DNA from: Sphingobacterium deserti
GTDB lineage: Bacteria > Bacteroidota > Bacteroidia > Sphingobacteriales > Sphingobacteriaceae
Direction: 5' to 3'
Assembly (NCBI RefSeq): GCF_000757725.1
Contig: NZ_JJMU01000053.1
Coordinates: forward strand, 1 to 64,000
Length of the DNA: 64,000 nucleotides
The translations under genes were made by a program, and so were the position numbers. Below, one piece after another: positions 51,659 to 60,438 of the stretch; position 1 is the stretch's first letter; each line of letters starts with the position of its first letter. The notes beneath the pieces are model-generated. The model was not told the DNA's origin and ran no database searches. It saw only the letters and a program-made list of their open reading frames with translations.

Positions 51659-51690
51659 CAAATGTAGATGTTAATTTTTAATATCCAAAA
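51659..51690 (-). promoter_or_regulatory. Promoter of the leader and pheA operon
   Basis: On the minus strand TTTG (51689-51686, within TTTTGG), 19 nt, TACATTTG (51666-51659). Transcription should start near 51654, about 14 nt before the leader ATG. Confidence 0.65.
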
Positions 51691-52210
51691 TATTTTTAAA
51701 AATATATTTATTCTGCTATCGTTTTGATAGTTTTTTTTGGTCTTTTTTAATCATTTTTTTACTGATTTTTATCTATGAAATTTACCGTAAAATATCAGAC
51801 TGTATTATTTTTAAATTACTGTCTATGAGCTTATTGTATTATAAATGTGGTTTTAATACGTTATTTTAATCCATTTTTACCGTGAAATTATGCGTGTTTT
51901 TTTGGATATTTAGTGACTAAAATTAAGCTAATTTATTCTTCAATAGGGATGTCTTTTGTATTATTTTATTGATGATAAATGCTGGTTTTTGGACACTATT
52001 TTATTGCTTTTGCTTAGGTAAAAGCTAGACGGGTCGTCTATAGGCAATACAGATTTTCCTACATTCTCAACTAGCTTCTCTTTATGTTAACATATCAGTC
52101 TGGACATTTCGAAGTTCTGCAAAAAAACAAGGTCGTGAAATGTCCTAAACTTTTTGTAGAATTGGAGCCAAAAGTATCTGGAAATCTATACAGCGCTTTA
52201 AAGAAATGAT
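51691..52210. other. AT-rich intergenic region with two hairpins
   Basis: About 520 nt between the divergent pheA leader and the EamA gene. From 51700 to 52000 it is very AT-rich with T-runs and no ORF. Two hairpins follow: TAGACG-GGT-CGTCTA (52026-52040), and GGACATTTC (52102-52110) / GAAATGTCC (52137-52145) around a 26-nt loop with an A-run. Neither has a T-run typical of a terminator. Their role is unknown. Confidence 0.45.
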
Positions 52211-53071
52211 ATGTGGTACGTACTTATTAGTGTTATTTGTAGTGTGACGGTTTCTGTCATCATTAAATTAGCGAAACAGCGAGGTATAAAACACCTTCAT
52301 CTTATTGTTTGGAACTATCCGGTAGCTGCGCTAATGACTTGGATTTTTCTCCAGCCGGAGGGTGCGGAAGCAATCAGTTCGGAATTGCCCTGGACGGTTT
52401 ACGGTGCATTGGCTATTTTGCTTCCAAGCATTTTCTTATGTATTGCATACGCCATCCAGTATAGTGGCATCGTGAAGACGGAAATTGCGCAGCGGCTATC
52501 CTTATTTATTCCCCTGCTCGCTGCATACTTTGTTTTTATGGAAGCATTAGGTACATACAAGCTATTAGGCATTGCTGTTGGCTTAGTCGCTATTCTTCTG
52601 ACTATCGGTGGACGAAAAGTGGACTCGCAGAGACCGTCATCACATACATGGGGTTACGCAGCAGCCGTTTTTTTAGGAATGGGGATTATCGATATCTTGT
52701 TTAAGCAAATTGCGCTCTTTAAAGATGTTTCTTACGCATTTTCTATGCTTATCGTTTTTGTTCTCGCTATGGTAGTAGCCTTTCTATTTCTAAGTTACGA
52801 TCTATTGTTGAAAAAAGAACGGTTAAAAATCAGCTCGCTTTTCTGGGGGATTCTTCTGGGAATGTTTAATTTTGGTAACATTCTGTTCTATATGAAAGCG
52901 CATCGCGCGCTTTCCGAGAGTCCATCCGTCGTTTTTACCGGCATGAATATCGGCGTCATCTTGCTTGGAGCGGTCGTGGGCACGTTGCTCTTCGGCGAAC
53001 GATTAAGTGTAATAAGCAAGGTGGGTTTGGTTCTTGCCGTTATTTCGGTTTTAATAATAGCATATTTGTGA
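52211..53071 (+). CDS. EamA/DMT-family transporter
   Basis: A 286-residue inner-membrane protein with about ten hydrophobic helices in two repeats, the drug/metabolite transporter layout (duplicated EamA domain). The first repeat ends with LLGIAVGLVAILLTIGG; the second repeats this as ISKVGLVLAVISVLIIAYL, and between them is a basic loop RKVDSQRPSSHTWG. Substrate is unknown; relatives export or import metabolites, amino acids or nucleotide sugars. YigZ follows with a GTGA start-stop overlap. Confidence 0.88.
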   Translation: MWYVLISVICSVTVSVIIKLAKQRGIKHLHLIVWNYPVAALMTWIFLQPEGAEAISSELPWTVYGALAILLPSIFLCIAYAIQYSGIVKTEIAQRLSLFIPLLAAYFVFMEALGTYKLLGIAVGLVAILLTIGGRKVDSQRPSSHTWGYAAAVFLGMGIIDILFKQIALFKDVSYAFSMLIVFVLAMVVAFLFLSYDLLLKKERLKISSLFWGILLGMFNFGNILFYMKAHRALSESPSVVFTGMNIGVILLGAVVGTLLFGERLSVISKVGLVLAVISVLIIAYL

Positions 53072-53685
53072 GTTTATTTGAAGATACTTATTTTACAATT
53101 GATACAACAAGCGAAGGCTTGTTTCGGGATAAGGGAAGTAAATTTTTAGCGTATGCTTATACGTTTAAAGATGAATCCCTTTTAAAGGATATACTTTTAC
53201 AGCTTAAGGAGCTGCATCCGAAGGCGAGGCATTATTGCTGGGCATATCGACTTACACCCGACCGATCGGTATTTCGTTTCAATGATGATGGCGAGCCGTC
53301 TGGCACGGCAGGTCGACCTATTTTAAATGTTCTTTTATCAAAAGATATTACCAATACACTTATTGTCGTGGTTCGTTATTTCGGTGGAACGCTGCTAGGC
53401 GTTCCGGGCTTGATTCACGCATACAAGACTGCCGCTGTGGAAGCATTGACGAATGCGCAAATTGTGGAACGCACCGTCAATGATGTCTATCGCATAGATT
53501 TTGACTACCTGCAAATGAATGATGTGATGCGTTTGGTAAAGGATGAAAATTTGGCTATCTTGAATCAGAATTTTGATAACCGTTGCAGCCTAGAGGTTGA
53601 GGTTCGCAAAATGCAGGTTAACCAATTTGTAAATAAACTAGACAACATAGACGCTGTGCAATACGTCTATTTAAAAACATTGTGA
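53068..53685 (+). CDS. YigZ/IMPACT family protein
   Basis: A 205-residue cytoplasmic protein of the YigZ/IMPACT family. The hallmark RHYCWAYRL, FNDDGEPSGTAGRPILN and LIVVVRYFGGTLLGVPGLIHAYK segments are all present. Eukaryotic IMPACT modulates GCN2; the bacterial role is unclear, perhaps linked to ribosomes or proline peptidase. GTG start overlaps the EamA stop (GTGA), and its own stop overlaps the next ATG (TGATG), so the three genes form one coupled unit. Confidence 0.92.
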   Translation: MSLFEDTYFTIDTTSEGLFRDKGSKFLAYAYTFKDESLLKDILLQLKELHPKARHYCWAYRLTPDRSVFRFNDDGEPSGTAGRPILNVLLSKDITNTLIVVVRYFGGTLLGVPGLIHAYKTAAVEALTNAQIVERTVNDVYRIDFDYLQMNDVMRLVKDENLAILNQNFDNRCSLEVEVRKMQVNQFVNKLDNIDAVQYVYLKTL

Positions 53686-54539
53686 TGATTGCAGACTCAG
53701 AATTGATTCTTAACGCGGATGGTAGCATTTATCATCTTAATCTTTTGCCCGAAGATCTCGCGCACACGATCATTTTCGTGGGCGATCCCGATAGGGTAGC
53801 GGAGGTTTCGCAATATTTCGATCGTATTGATATCAAAAAAGGTAAACGTGAATTTATCACACATACCGGTTGGCTTCGGGAGAAAAGGGTCTCCGTCATC
53901 TCAACAGGTATTGGAACCGATAATATCGATATCGTGTTTAATGAGGTGGATGCGTTGGTCAATATAGACTTCACTACGCGTACCTTAAAGGACAAATTGA
54001 TTAGCCTAGATATCGTTCGAGTTGGTACATCCGGTTCGATACAAGGCGATATAAAAATGGGAACTATTTTGGCCAGTGAATATGGTATCGGTTTTGATAC
54101 GCTGATGCAATATTATGTCAAGAATTATTCGCCTGAGGAAGTCATTATCCAAGAAGCTATACAAAAACACTTTGATACCTTGACCTTTTCTCCTTACGTC
54201 GGTAAGGCAAGTGCTAAGCTGTTGCGTAAAATAGCTGCCGACCTGCCGAAAGGTATGACGATGACTGCTCCTGGATTCTACGGCCCGCAGGGCCGTTCTG
54301 TGCGCTCTGTAAACATGTATCCAGACCTCATCCAAAAGGCCAGTATGTTTTCTGTAGGAGCGCATCACATTACTAACTTAGAGATGGAAACCGCTGGGAT
54401 CTATGCGTTGGCAAATATGTTTGGACACCAGGCTCTTTCGATCAATGCCATCCTTGCGAGCAGACTTCATGACGCTTTTGCCGAAAATCCAAAAGAAATC
54501 GTAGACCACGCTATACGCTATGTCCTTGATCGGTTATAA
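53685..54539 (+). CDS. Purine/uridine-type nucleoside phosphorylase
   Basis: A 284-residue enzyme of the PNP/UDP family that splits nucleosides with phosphate. The phosphate loop is HTIIFVGDPDRVAEVSQYF near residue 30, followed by GIGTDNIDIVFNEVDALVN, DIVRVGTSGSIQGDI and the base-binding MLSVGAHHITNLEMETAGIYALA (as SVGAHHITNLEMETAGIY). Closest to uridine phosphorylase-like Bacteroidota proteins; the exact base specificity is uncertain. ATG at 53685 is preferred to the GTG 3 nt upstream. Confidence 0.9.
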   Translation: MIADSELILNADGSIYHLNLLPEDLAHTIIFVGDPDRVAEVSQYFDRIDIKKGKREFITHTGWLREKRVSVISTGIGTDNIDIVFNEVDALVNIDFTTRTLKDKLISLDIVRVGTSGSIQGDIKMGTILASEYGIGFDTLMQYYVKNYSPEEVIIQEAIQKHFDTLTFSPYVGKASAKLLRKIAADLPKGMTMTAPGFYGPQGRSVRSVNMYPDLIQKASMFSVGAHHITNLEMETAGIYALANMFGHQALSINAILASRLHDAFAENPKEIVDHAIRYVLDRL

Positions 54540-54557
54540 AACTGCTGGGACTTGTGT

Positions 54558-55829
54558 TTAGCCATTTAAGCCTTTTCTAGCAGAATCAAACCGCAATAAG
54601 ATAAAAAGGAGGATAGTAAAACTCCACAACGAAGAACCGCCATAACTGATAAATGGAAGTGGAATACCGATGACCGGCACGATTCCGATTGTCATTCCTA
54701 TATTGATAAAGAAGTGGAAGAATAGGATCGATGCTACACCATAGGCATATATTCTAGCAAATGCTGTGCGTTGTCTTTCTGCGAGATTTACAATCCGAAT
54801 TAAGAGCGTTATATATATTAAAATCAAAAAGACACAACCTACAAACCCCCATTCTTCGCCCACCGTGCAAAAGATAAAATCCGTACTTTGCTCAGGCACA
54901 AAATTGTATTTGGTTTGTGTGCCCTGTAGGTATCCTTTCCCAAATAATTGTCCCGAGCCTATCGCGATCTTAGATTGGTTGAGGTTGTAGCCTTGGCCAC
55001 GCGGGTCATTCATTTTGCCTAAAATAATATCTATCCTATTACGCTGATGCGGTTGCAATACCTGTTCGTATGCAAAATCTACACATAGAACAAACACGGA
55101 TGAGGCAAGGAATAAAGCACCGATATTGATAAGGTGCTTCCTTTTTTTGCGCAGAACAAATGCGAAAATGGCAGCGAGTAATAAAAGTATTCCGATGATC
55201 ACCCATTGGTTGATCAATAGGGCCATAACAAATAGTAAGATGGCCAGCCCACCCAAGATCAATAATGTATTTCCGACGTAACCCTCTCGGTAAAAAACGA
55301 AGACTAGTGAGAAAAACGCAAGTGCCGATCCTGTATCGGGCTGCAGCATAACGAGCATGACAGGGAAGAACACTATGAGCGATGCAATGCCAAGCGTCCG
55401 AAGGTTAGGGTGTTTATTGGTTTGGGTACTTAAGTATGAGGCTAGGAGTAAACAGGTCGCTAGTTTTCCAAACTCAGAGGGTTGTAAACGAAAGCTTCCA
55501 AGCGGTATCCACGCTTGGTTTCCCCCTACATTCCTACCTACAATTAGTACGGCCACGAGCAATAAGATAACGACGATGTAAATAATGGGTGATGCCGATA
55601 TAAAAAATTTGGCATCAATAATCAGGATGCTGAAGCCGATCAATAAGCCGGTAAAAATGTAGATAGATTGTTTTCCGTAGTTCGTTGCCAGATTGAATAA
55701 ACCCGGTTGTTCTGGGTCGTATACCGCCGCGTGGATGTTAAACCAGCCGATAATGCAGAGCATAAACCATAGAAGAATTGTCAGCCAATCAATCCGTCCA
55801 AAGAAACTTTTCTCTCCTATCTTATTCAT
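54558..55829 (-). CDS. rodA: Rod-shape peptidoglycan polymerase RodA
   Basis: A SEDS-family glycosyltransferase that polymerises glycan strands with PBP2. The 423-residue protein has about ten membrane helices, the GGNQAWIPLGSFRLQPSEFGKLATCLLLASYL segment (given in part) and LQPDTGSALAFFSLVFVFY with the catalytic-type Asp. QSTDFIFCTVGEEWGFVG and GIVPVIGIPLPFISYGGSSLWSF are SEDS hallmarks. An insertion near residues 195-235 adds an extra pair of helices. Its start overlaps the PBP2 gene by 8 nt. Confidence 0.95.
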   Translation of the reverse strand: MNKIGEKSFFGRIDWLTILLWFMLCIIGWFNIHAAVYDPEQPGLFNLATNYGKQSIYIFTGLLIGFSILIIDAKFFISASPIIYIVVILLLVAVLIVGRNVGGNQAWIPLGSFRLQPSEFGKLATCLLLASYLSTQTNKHPNLRTLGIASLIVFFPVMLVMLQPDTGSALAFFSLVFVFYREGYVGNTLLILGGLAILLFVMALLINQWVIIGILLLLAAIFAFVLRKKRKHLINIGALFLASSVFVLCVDFAYEQVLQPHQRNRIDIILGKMNDPRGQGYNLNQSKIAIGSGQLFGKGYLQGTQTKYNFVPEQSTDFIFCTVGEEWGFVGCVFLILIYITLLIRIVNLAERQRTAFARIYAYGVASILFFHFFINIGMTIGIVPVIGIPLPFISYGGSSLWSFTILLFILLRFDSARKGLNG

Positions 55830-57789
55830 AACGATTTCCTATCTGACTGTGGTGTACGAAAAACTCTTTTTTTGCTGGCGCAGTACGGTTGGTTTGTTGC
55901 GTAGCCCGGCCGGTATTTTTTTTATTGCTGCTGCTATCTTTTTCTACCTCGGTTTTCTTTTGCGATTTTGGGATAAAATTAGCGTTGTAAATACGATCTT
56001 GAATATACTTCGGTAGAGAAATCGTATCGTTTATATATTTCTCTACCAGCATATTCGCAATAGGACCCGCCCAAGTACCTCCATATCCGGCATTTTCTAC
56101 GAAGACTGCGATGGCAATTTTTGGATTCTCACGAGGAGCGAAGGCAAAAAATACAGCATGGTTTTCCCCGTGTGGATTTTGCGCTGTTCCTGTTTTTCCA
56201 CACATTTCTATAGAAGGTATCCGTACACTGTATGCCGTGCCGCCTGGCATATTTACAGCTCTGCTCATTCCCTCGATAACGGGCGCATAATATTTTTCGT
56301 CTACACCCGCGCTTATTTTTTCGGTAAATTCCTTTTTTATGATTTTCTTTTCGCCGATGCCTTTTACCAAGTGCGGTCGATAATAGAATCCTTTGTTCGC
56401 TACGATGGCCATAATGTTGGCCATTTGTAGTGGGGTAATCCCCAATTCTCCCTGCCCGATGGACAATGAAATATTATAGCCTGATCGCCACTTTCCGCTA
56501 CCATAACGTTTGGTGTAAAAATCTGACGTAGGAACTAAACCTGGCCGTTCTCCCGGCAGGTCAATACCTAACTTTTGGCCTAAGCCAAATTTCAGTAAGC
56601 CCTCACGCCACAAGTCATAAGCTTGCGGCCCAGACATCCCTCTCGAGTCAATCATGCGTGCGTAGGTGTAGCCGTAATAGGTGTTGCATGAACGCTGTAT
56701 GGATTTTATAAGATCCGTTGGGCCATCAACGTGTGTACAGCGCATAAATGCGCGACCGCCCCCATAACGGTATCCACCGGGGCAATTAAAAATCGTTTGT
56801 TGGTTAATGATGCCTGCCTGCTGAGCGGTTAATGCGGCGACCACTTTAAATACGGATCCAGGCGGATAAGAAGCTTGGATCGGACGAATGAATAACGGTT
56901 TCGTCTCGTCATTCAGTAATTTCATGTAGTTGTTTCCGCGCTGACGGCCTACCATCATATTTGGGTCGTAGGACGGTGCGCTGACTAAGGTTAAAATCTC
57001 ACCCGTAGCAGGTTCTATAGCGACCACCGACCCCATCTTTCCTTTCATCAGTTTTTCCGCCATGTATTGCAAATCCCGATCAATAGTGGAAATCAGCCCT
57101 TCTCCGGAGACTGCCAACGTATCATACCGGCCTTCCATGAATACGCCTTTAGGGCGATTTAAGGCATCTACCATTTGGTTTTTTACACCACGCTGCCCAC
57201 GCAGAAGATCCTCGTAGGAGCGTTCAATACCACTACCGCCGATATAATCTCCCGAGCGGTAGAAGCCTTTGGAGCGTTCGATGTCTTTCTCGTTCACCTC
57301 TTGGATAAAACCCAAAAGTTGTGGTGCGATGCTATCTGGGTAACTTCGTACGGTTCGATTTTGGACATAAAAGCCCCTGAATTTATAAAGATGTTCCTGC
57401 AGTTGCGCATAGGTAGCGGAAGACAGCTGTTTTTCAAAAATCGAAGCGCGGTAAGGAGAATGGTCGCGTGCCTTATCCATCCGCGTTTTGTACCCTGCTA
57501 AATCAATGTCAATAAGCTGGCAGAGCAGTGCTGTATCTATTTCTTTCGCTTCACGCGGTGTGACCATAAGATCGTAAACGGGCTCATTTTGTACAAGGAC
57601 TTTGCCGTTACGATCAAAAACAACACCACGCGCGGGATAAACCACGACTTTTCGCAGTACGTTGTTATTGGCCGATAATAAATATGATTCGTCAATGATC
57701 TGAATATAAAACAAACGGATTACAATGATCAGGGCCACTGCAATAAATATTCCTTGAATGACAAATTTACGTGCGAAAAAACTATTCAT
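55822..57789 (-). CDS. mrdA: Penicillin-binding protein 2 (elongation transpeptidase)
   Basis: It cross-links peptidoglycan in the elongasome with RodA. The 655-residue protein has one N-terminal membrane anchor (about 9-30), a dimerisation domain, and a transpeptidase domain. It has all three motifs: YPPGSVFKVV (SxxK serine), RSCNTYYG (SxN) and MCGKTGTAQNPHG (KTG). The C-terminus is a Lys/Ser/Asn-rich tail (SQKKTEVEKDSSSNKKNTGRA). It lies between mreD and rodA with an 8-nt overlap into rodA. Confidence 0.96.
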   Translation of the reverse strand: MNSFFARKFVIQGIFIAVALIIVIRLFYIQIIDESYLLSANNNVLRKVVVYPARGVVFDRNGKVLVQNEPVYDLMVTPREAKEIDTALLCQLIDIDLAGYKTRMDKARDHSPYRASIFEKQLSSATYAQLQEHLYKFRGFYVQNRTVRSYPDSIAPQLLGFIQEVNEKDIERSKGFYRSGDYIGGSGIERSYEDLLRGQRGVKNQMVDALNRPKGVFMEGRYDTLAVSGEGLISTIDRDLQYMAEKLMKGKMGSVVAIEPATGEILTLVSAPSYDPNMMVGRQRGNNYMKLLNDETKPLFIRPIQASYPPGSVFKVVAALTAQQAGIINQQTIFNCPGGYRYGGGRAFMRCTHVDGPTDLIKSIQRSCNTYYGYTYARMIDSRGMSGPQAYDLWREGLLKFGLGQKLGIDLPGERPGLVPTSDFYTKRYGSGKWRSGYNISLSIGQGELGITPLQMANIMAIVANKGFYYRPHLVKGIGEKKIIKKEFTEKISAGVDEKYYAPVIEGMSRAVNMPGGTAYSVRIPSIEMCGKTGTAQNPHGENHAVFFAFAPRENPKIAIAVFVENAGYGGTWAGPIANMLVEKYINDTISLPKYIQDRIYNANFIPKSQKKTEVEKDSSSNKKNTGRATQQTNRTAPAKKEFFVHHSQIGNRYE

Positions 57790-57809
57790 GAACGTAAAGT
57801 CCTTTTGGT

Positions 57810-58337
57810 TTAAATACTATTGATACGTGATTTTCTTTTGTAGACCAACAAGCTCATTAAAAAGATCACACAGACTGTAAAGATACTACTTAAAATGATG
57901 CTCGCTAGGGTGTACAGGAAATTTGTAAAAGAAAATGTTTCGACAATAAATAGGGTGAAGTGATGCACCAAGGTGCCGAAAAATACATATGGAAGAAACC
58001 ATTTTGTTCCCATTTCCCCCAAGGAGGGCGTGTTAAATGAGTCTTTAATTTCTACTTCCAATGTTATTTTGTGGAAGAAAGTGCGAAACAGGGATAAGGA
58101 TACGCAGGCGGCCGCATGAACGCCAACCGAATCGTAAAAAGCATCCACGGTAAGTCCTGTCAGAAATGCAATTGTAAATAAAATGATGTTTGGAAGTCCG
58201 ATAGGTAACAGGAGGATGAAAAATATATATGGAAAAGTAGATGCAATATTGTAGTAACCCATATTTTTAAACAGGGCCACTTGCAGCAAGATTACTACGA
58301 AGAAACGGAGAATATTTAAAATGATTACTTTACCCAT
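57810..58337 (-). CDS. mreD: Rod-shape-determining protein MreD
   Basis: A 175-residue inner-membrane protein with five or six hydrophobic helices and a basic C-terminus (LVYKRKSRINSI). Sequence conservation in MreD is low, so the call rests on its length, its helices and its position between mreC and PBP2. It overlaps mreC by 8 nt. It is thought to link MreC and the elongasome enzymes. Confidence 0.88.
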   Translation of the reverse strand: MGKVIILNILRFFVVILLQVALFKNMGYYNIASTFPYIFFILLLPIGLPNIILFTIAFLTGLTVDAFYDSVGVHAAACVSLSLFRTFFHKITLEVEIKDSFNTPSLGEMGTKWFLPYVFFGTLVHHFTLFIVETFSFTNFLYTLASIILSSIFTVCVIFLMSLLVYKRKSRINSI

Positions 58338-59166
58338 TGTCTTGATTCATGGCTTCTAAGGTTTCCTTTTCATCAACCTGCAGATCCTTCACGATATATA
58401 CGTGATTAAGTTTGCTAAAATTTGTTGATAGCTTTATTTTCAGATCTAAAAAGCTCTCCCCGGACTTTATATCCGTTTCGGCAATATTTCCGACGTGAAT
58501 ACCGGCAGGAAATAGCGAATAACCTGAGGTGTATACCTTTTCGCCTTTTTTCACCTGCACGTGGTTTGGAATATCGCGAACCATTCCAAATCTTGGATCA
58601 ATATTGTTTCCCCATACCAAGGATCCAAAAACTTCCGAGCTGTCGAGCGTTACGGAGATTTTTGTGTCGGGGTGTAGCAATGACTGAACCGAGCTAAAAT
58701 GAGCCGAAGTTTGTAAGACAATCCCCACTACACCGTTGCTAGTAATGACGCCCATACCTTTTTCGACGCCGTCTGCGGATCCTTTGTCTAACGTAAGGTA
58801 ATTACTTTTTTGATGTACGCTATTGTTCGCAACATTAGCTACAATAAACGCGTAGCGTCCTTGCTCTATGGAATCTACAATATGTACGGAGTCTGCAGAG
58901 GTGTCTGCTTGAAGCAGGTTCTGGATCTGCTGCCTCAGCATAACATTTTCTGCCGCCAGATCTTCATTGGATTCATGCAAAGACAAGTAACTCTTCCAAG
59001 AATTTACTTGCTTATAAAATGAGCCCACGAGCACATTTGAAGAATTAAAAAAGGAAGCGCGTTGATAATTATTGTGTTGAACAACAAGTATGATGGATAT
59101 CGTAAAAAAGAGAATAAACCAGAAGATAGCATTATATCTAACAAGAAATAGCCAAAGGTTTTTCAT
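58330..59166 (-). CDS. mreC: Rod-shape-determining protein MreC
   Basis: A bitopic periplasmic protein that activates PBP2. The 278-residue protein has an N-terminal membrane helix (about 10-28), then a coiled coil (about 60-92, YLSLHESNEDLAAENVMLRQQI, in part). The MreC beta-barrel domain follows, with LTLDKGSADGVEKGMGVITSNGVVGIV, VQSLLHPDTKISVTL and VKKGEKVYTSGYSLFPAGIHVG. It lies 97 nt after mreB and overlaps mreD. Confidence 0.94.
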   Translation of the reverse strand: MKNLWLFLVRYNAIFWFILFFTISIILVVQHNNYQRASFFNSSNVLVGSFYKQVNSWKSYLSLHESNEDLAAENVMLRQQIQNLLQADTSADSVHIVDSIEQGRYAFIVANVANNSVHQKSNYLTLDKGSADGVEKGMGVITSNGVVGIVLQTSAHFSSVQSLLHPDTKISVTLDSSEVFGSLVWGNNIDPRFGMVRDIPNHVQVKKGEKVYTSGYSLFPAGIHVGNIAETDIKSGESFLDLKIKLSTNFSKLNHVYIVKDLQVDEKETLEAMNQDNG

Positions 59167-59263
59167 GAATACCCGTTAAATTAGACTGTCAACAAATACG
59201 CGATACAGAAGAGGGTGTTTGTTTTCCATATCGCGCGTATATTCATTATAAAATTAATGTGCA

Positions 59264-60286
59264 CTATTGCATCAAAAATTTAAATCTTCCTATGTTTTTC
59301 AAGGCTATGCCTGTTCCTCTTACCACCGCTCGAAGTGGATCTTCAGCCACATGCACCGGCAACTTCGTTTTAGCCTGAACACGTCTGTCGAGTCCACGAA
59401 GAAGTGCGCCCCCACCAGTTAAATAGATTCCTGTTTGGTAAATATCGGCTGATAGTTCTGGAGGTGTGATTTCCAGCGCTTTCAGGATAGCTTCTTCGAT
59501 TTTTGAAATTGATTTGTCTAAACAGTGGGCGATTTCGGTGTAAGACACGGTGATTTGTTTCGGTATCCCTGTCATCAAATCACGACCCTGAACGGCAAAG
59601 TCTGCTGGTGGATCCTGTAGCTCAGGAAGCGCAGCACCTACCTCAATTTTAATCTTTTCCGCGGTACGTTCACCAATCATGATGTTATGTTGGCGGCGTA
59701 TGTATTGTACGATGTCGGAGTCAAAGTTATCCCCCGCTACGCGAATAGATTGGTCGCAAACGATTCCAGACAGCGCGATAACAGCAATTTCTGTCGTACC
59801 GCCACCGATATCGATGATCATGTTTCCAACGGGCTCTTCAACATCAATCCCGATACCGACTGCTGCTGCCATTGGCTCGTGAATCAAATAAACTTCTTTC
59901 GCTCCTGCAATTTCGGCAGAATCCCGAACGGCACGTTTTTCTACCTCGGTAATGCCCGAAGGAATGCAGACTACCATACGAAGTGAGGGGAAAAACCAAG
60001 ATTTTCCATTATTAACTAATTTCACCATTCCGCGAATCAAATGTTCAGCGGCAGTAAAGTCAGCGATTACCCCATCACGAAGAGGTCTTACAGTCTTTAT
60101 ATTATCATGCGTCTTTCCTTCCATCTGCATCGCTTGGCGTCCGATCGCAATAACTTTATTCGTTGTACGATCAAAAGCAACAATGGAAGGTTCGTCGACG
60201 ACTACTTTATCATTATGTATGATGAGGGTGTTGGCAGTTCCCAAATCGATAGCAACTTCTTGCGTAAACCAGTTAAATAACCCCAT
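59264..60286 (-). CDS. mreB: Actin-like rod-shape protein MreB
   Basis: A cytoskeletal ATPase that guides the elongasome. The 340-residue protein has the actin-fold motifs: VAIDLGTANTLIIHND (phosphate 1), FFPSLRMVVCIPSGITEVEKRAV, MIIDIGGGTTEIAVIALSGIV (phosphate 2, residues near 166) and TGGGALLRGLD (adenosine). The N-terminal FNWFTQEVA probably forms the amphipathic membrane-binding helix. First gene of the mreBCD-PBP2-rodA unit. A box TAGGTTTG lies about 35 nt upstream. Confidence 0.97.
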   Translation of the reverse strand: MGLFNWFTQEVAIDLGTANTLIIHNDKVVVDEPSIVAFDRTTNKVIAIGRQAMQMEGKTHDNIKTVRPLRDGVIADFTAAEHLIRGMVKLVNNGKSWFFPSLRMVVCIPSGITEVEKRAVRDSAEIAGAKEVYLIHEPMAAAVGIGIDVEEPVGNMIIDIGGGTTEIAVIALSGIVCDQSIRVAGDNFDSDIVQYIRRQHNIMIGERTAEKIKIEVGAALPELQDPPADFAVQGRDLMTGIPKQITVSYTEIAHCLDKSISKIEEAILKALEITPPELSADIYQTGIYLTGGGALLRGLDRRVQAKTKLPVHVAEDPLRAVVRGTGIALKNIGRFKFLMQ

Positions 60287-60320
60287 TGAATATGTCTTGT
60301 CTTATTTTCAAATTTAAATG

Positions 60321-60328
60321 CAAACCTA
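60321..60328 (-). promoter_or_regulatory. Promoter box of the cell-shape operon
   Basis: TAGGTTTG on the minus strand matches TAnnTTTG; the -33 region is weak (TGGG). Predicted leader about 31 nt. Confidence 0.45.
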
Positions 60329-60438
60329 AATAAAAAAAATGGTTTTACCCATCTGTTAGCTAGGAAAAAGTAGTGCACCCGATAAATGTTTTGTTGATTA
60401 AAAATCTATTAAAATTCTACAACGTGCATTTGCTGTAA

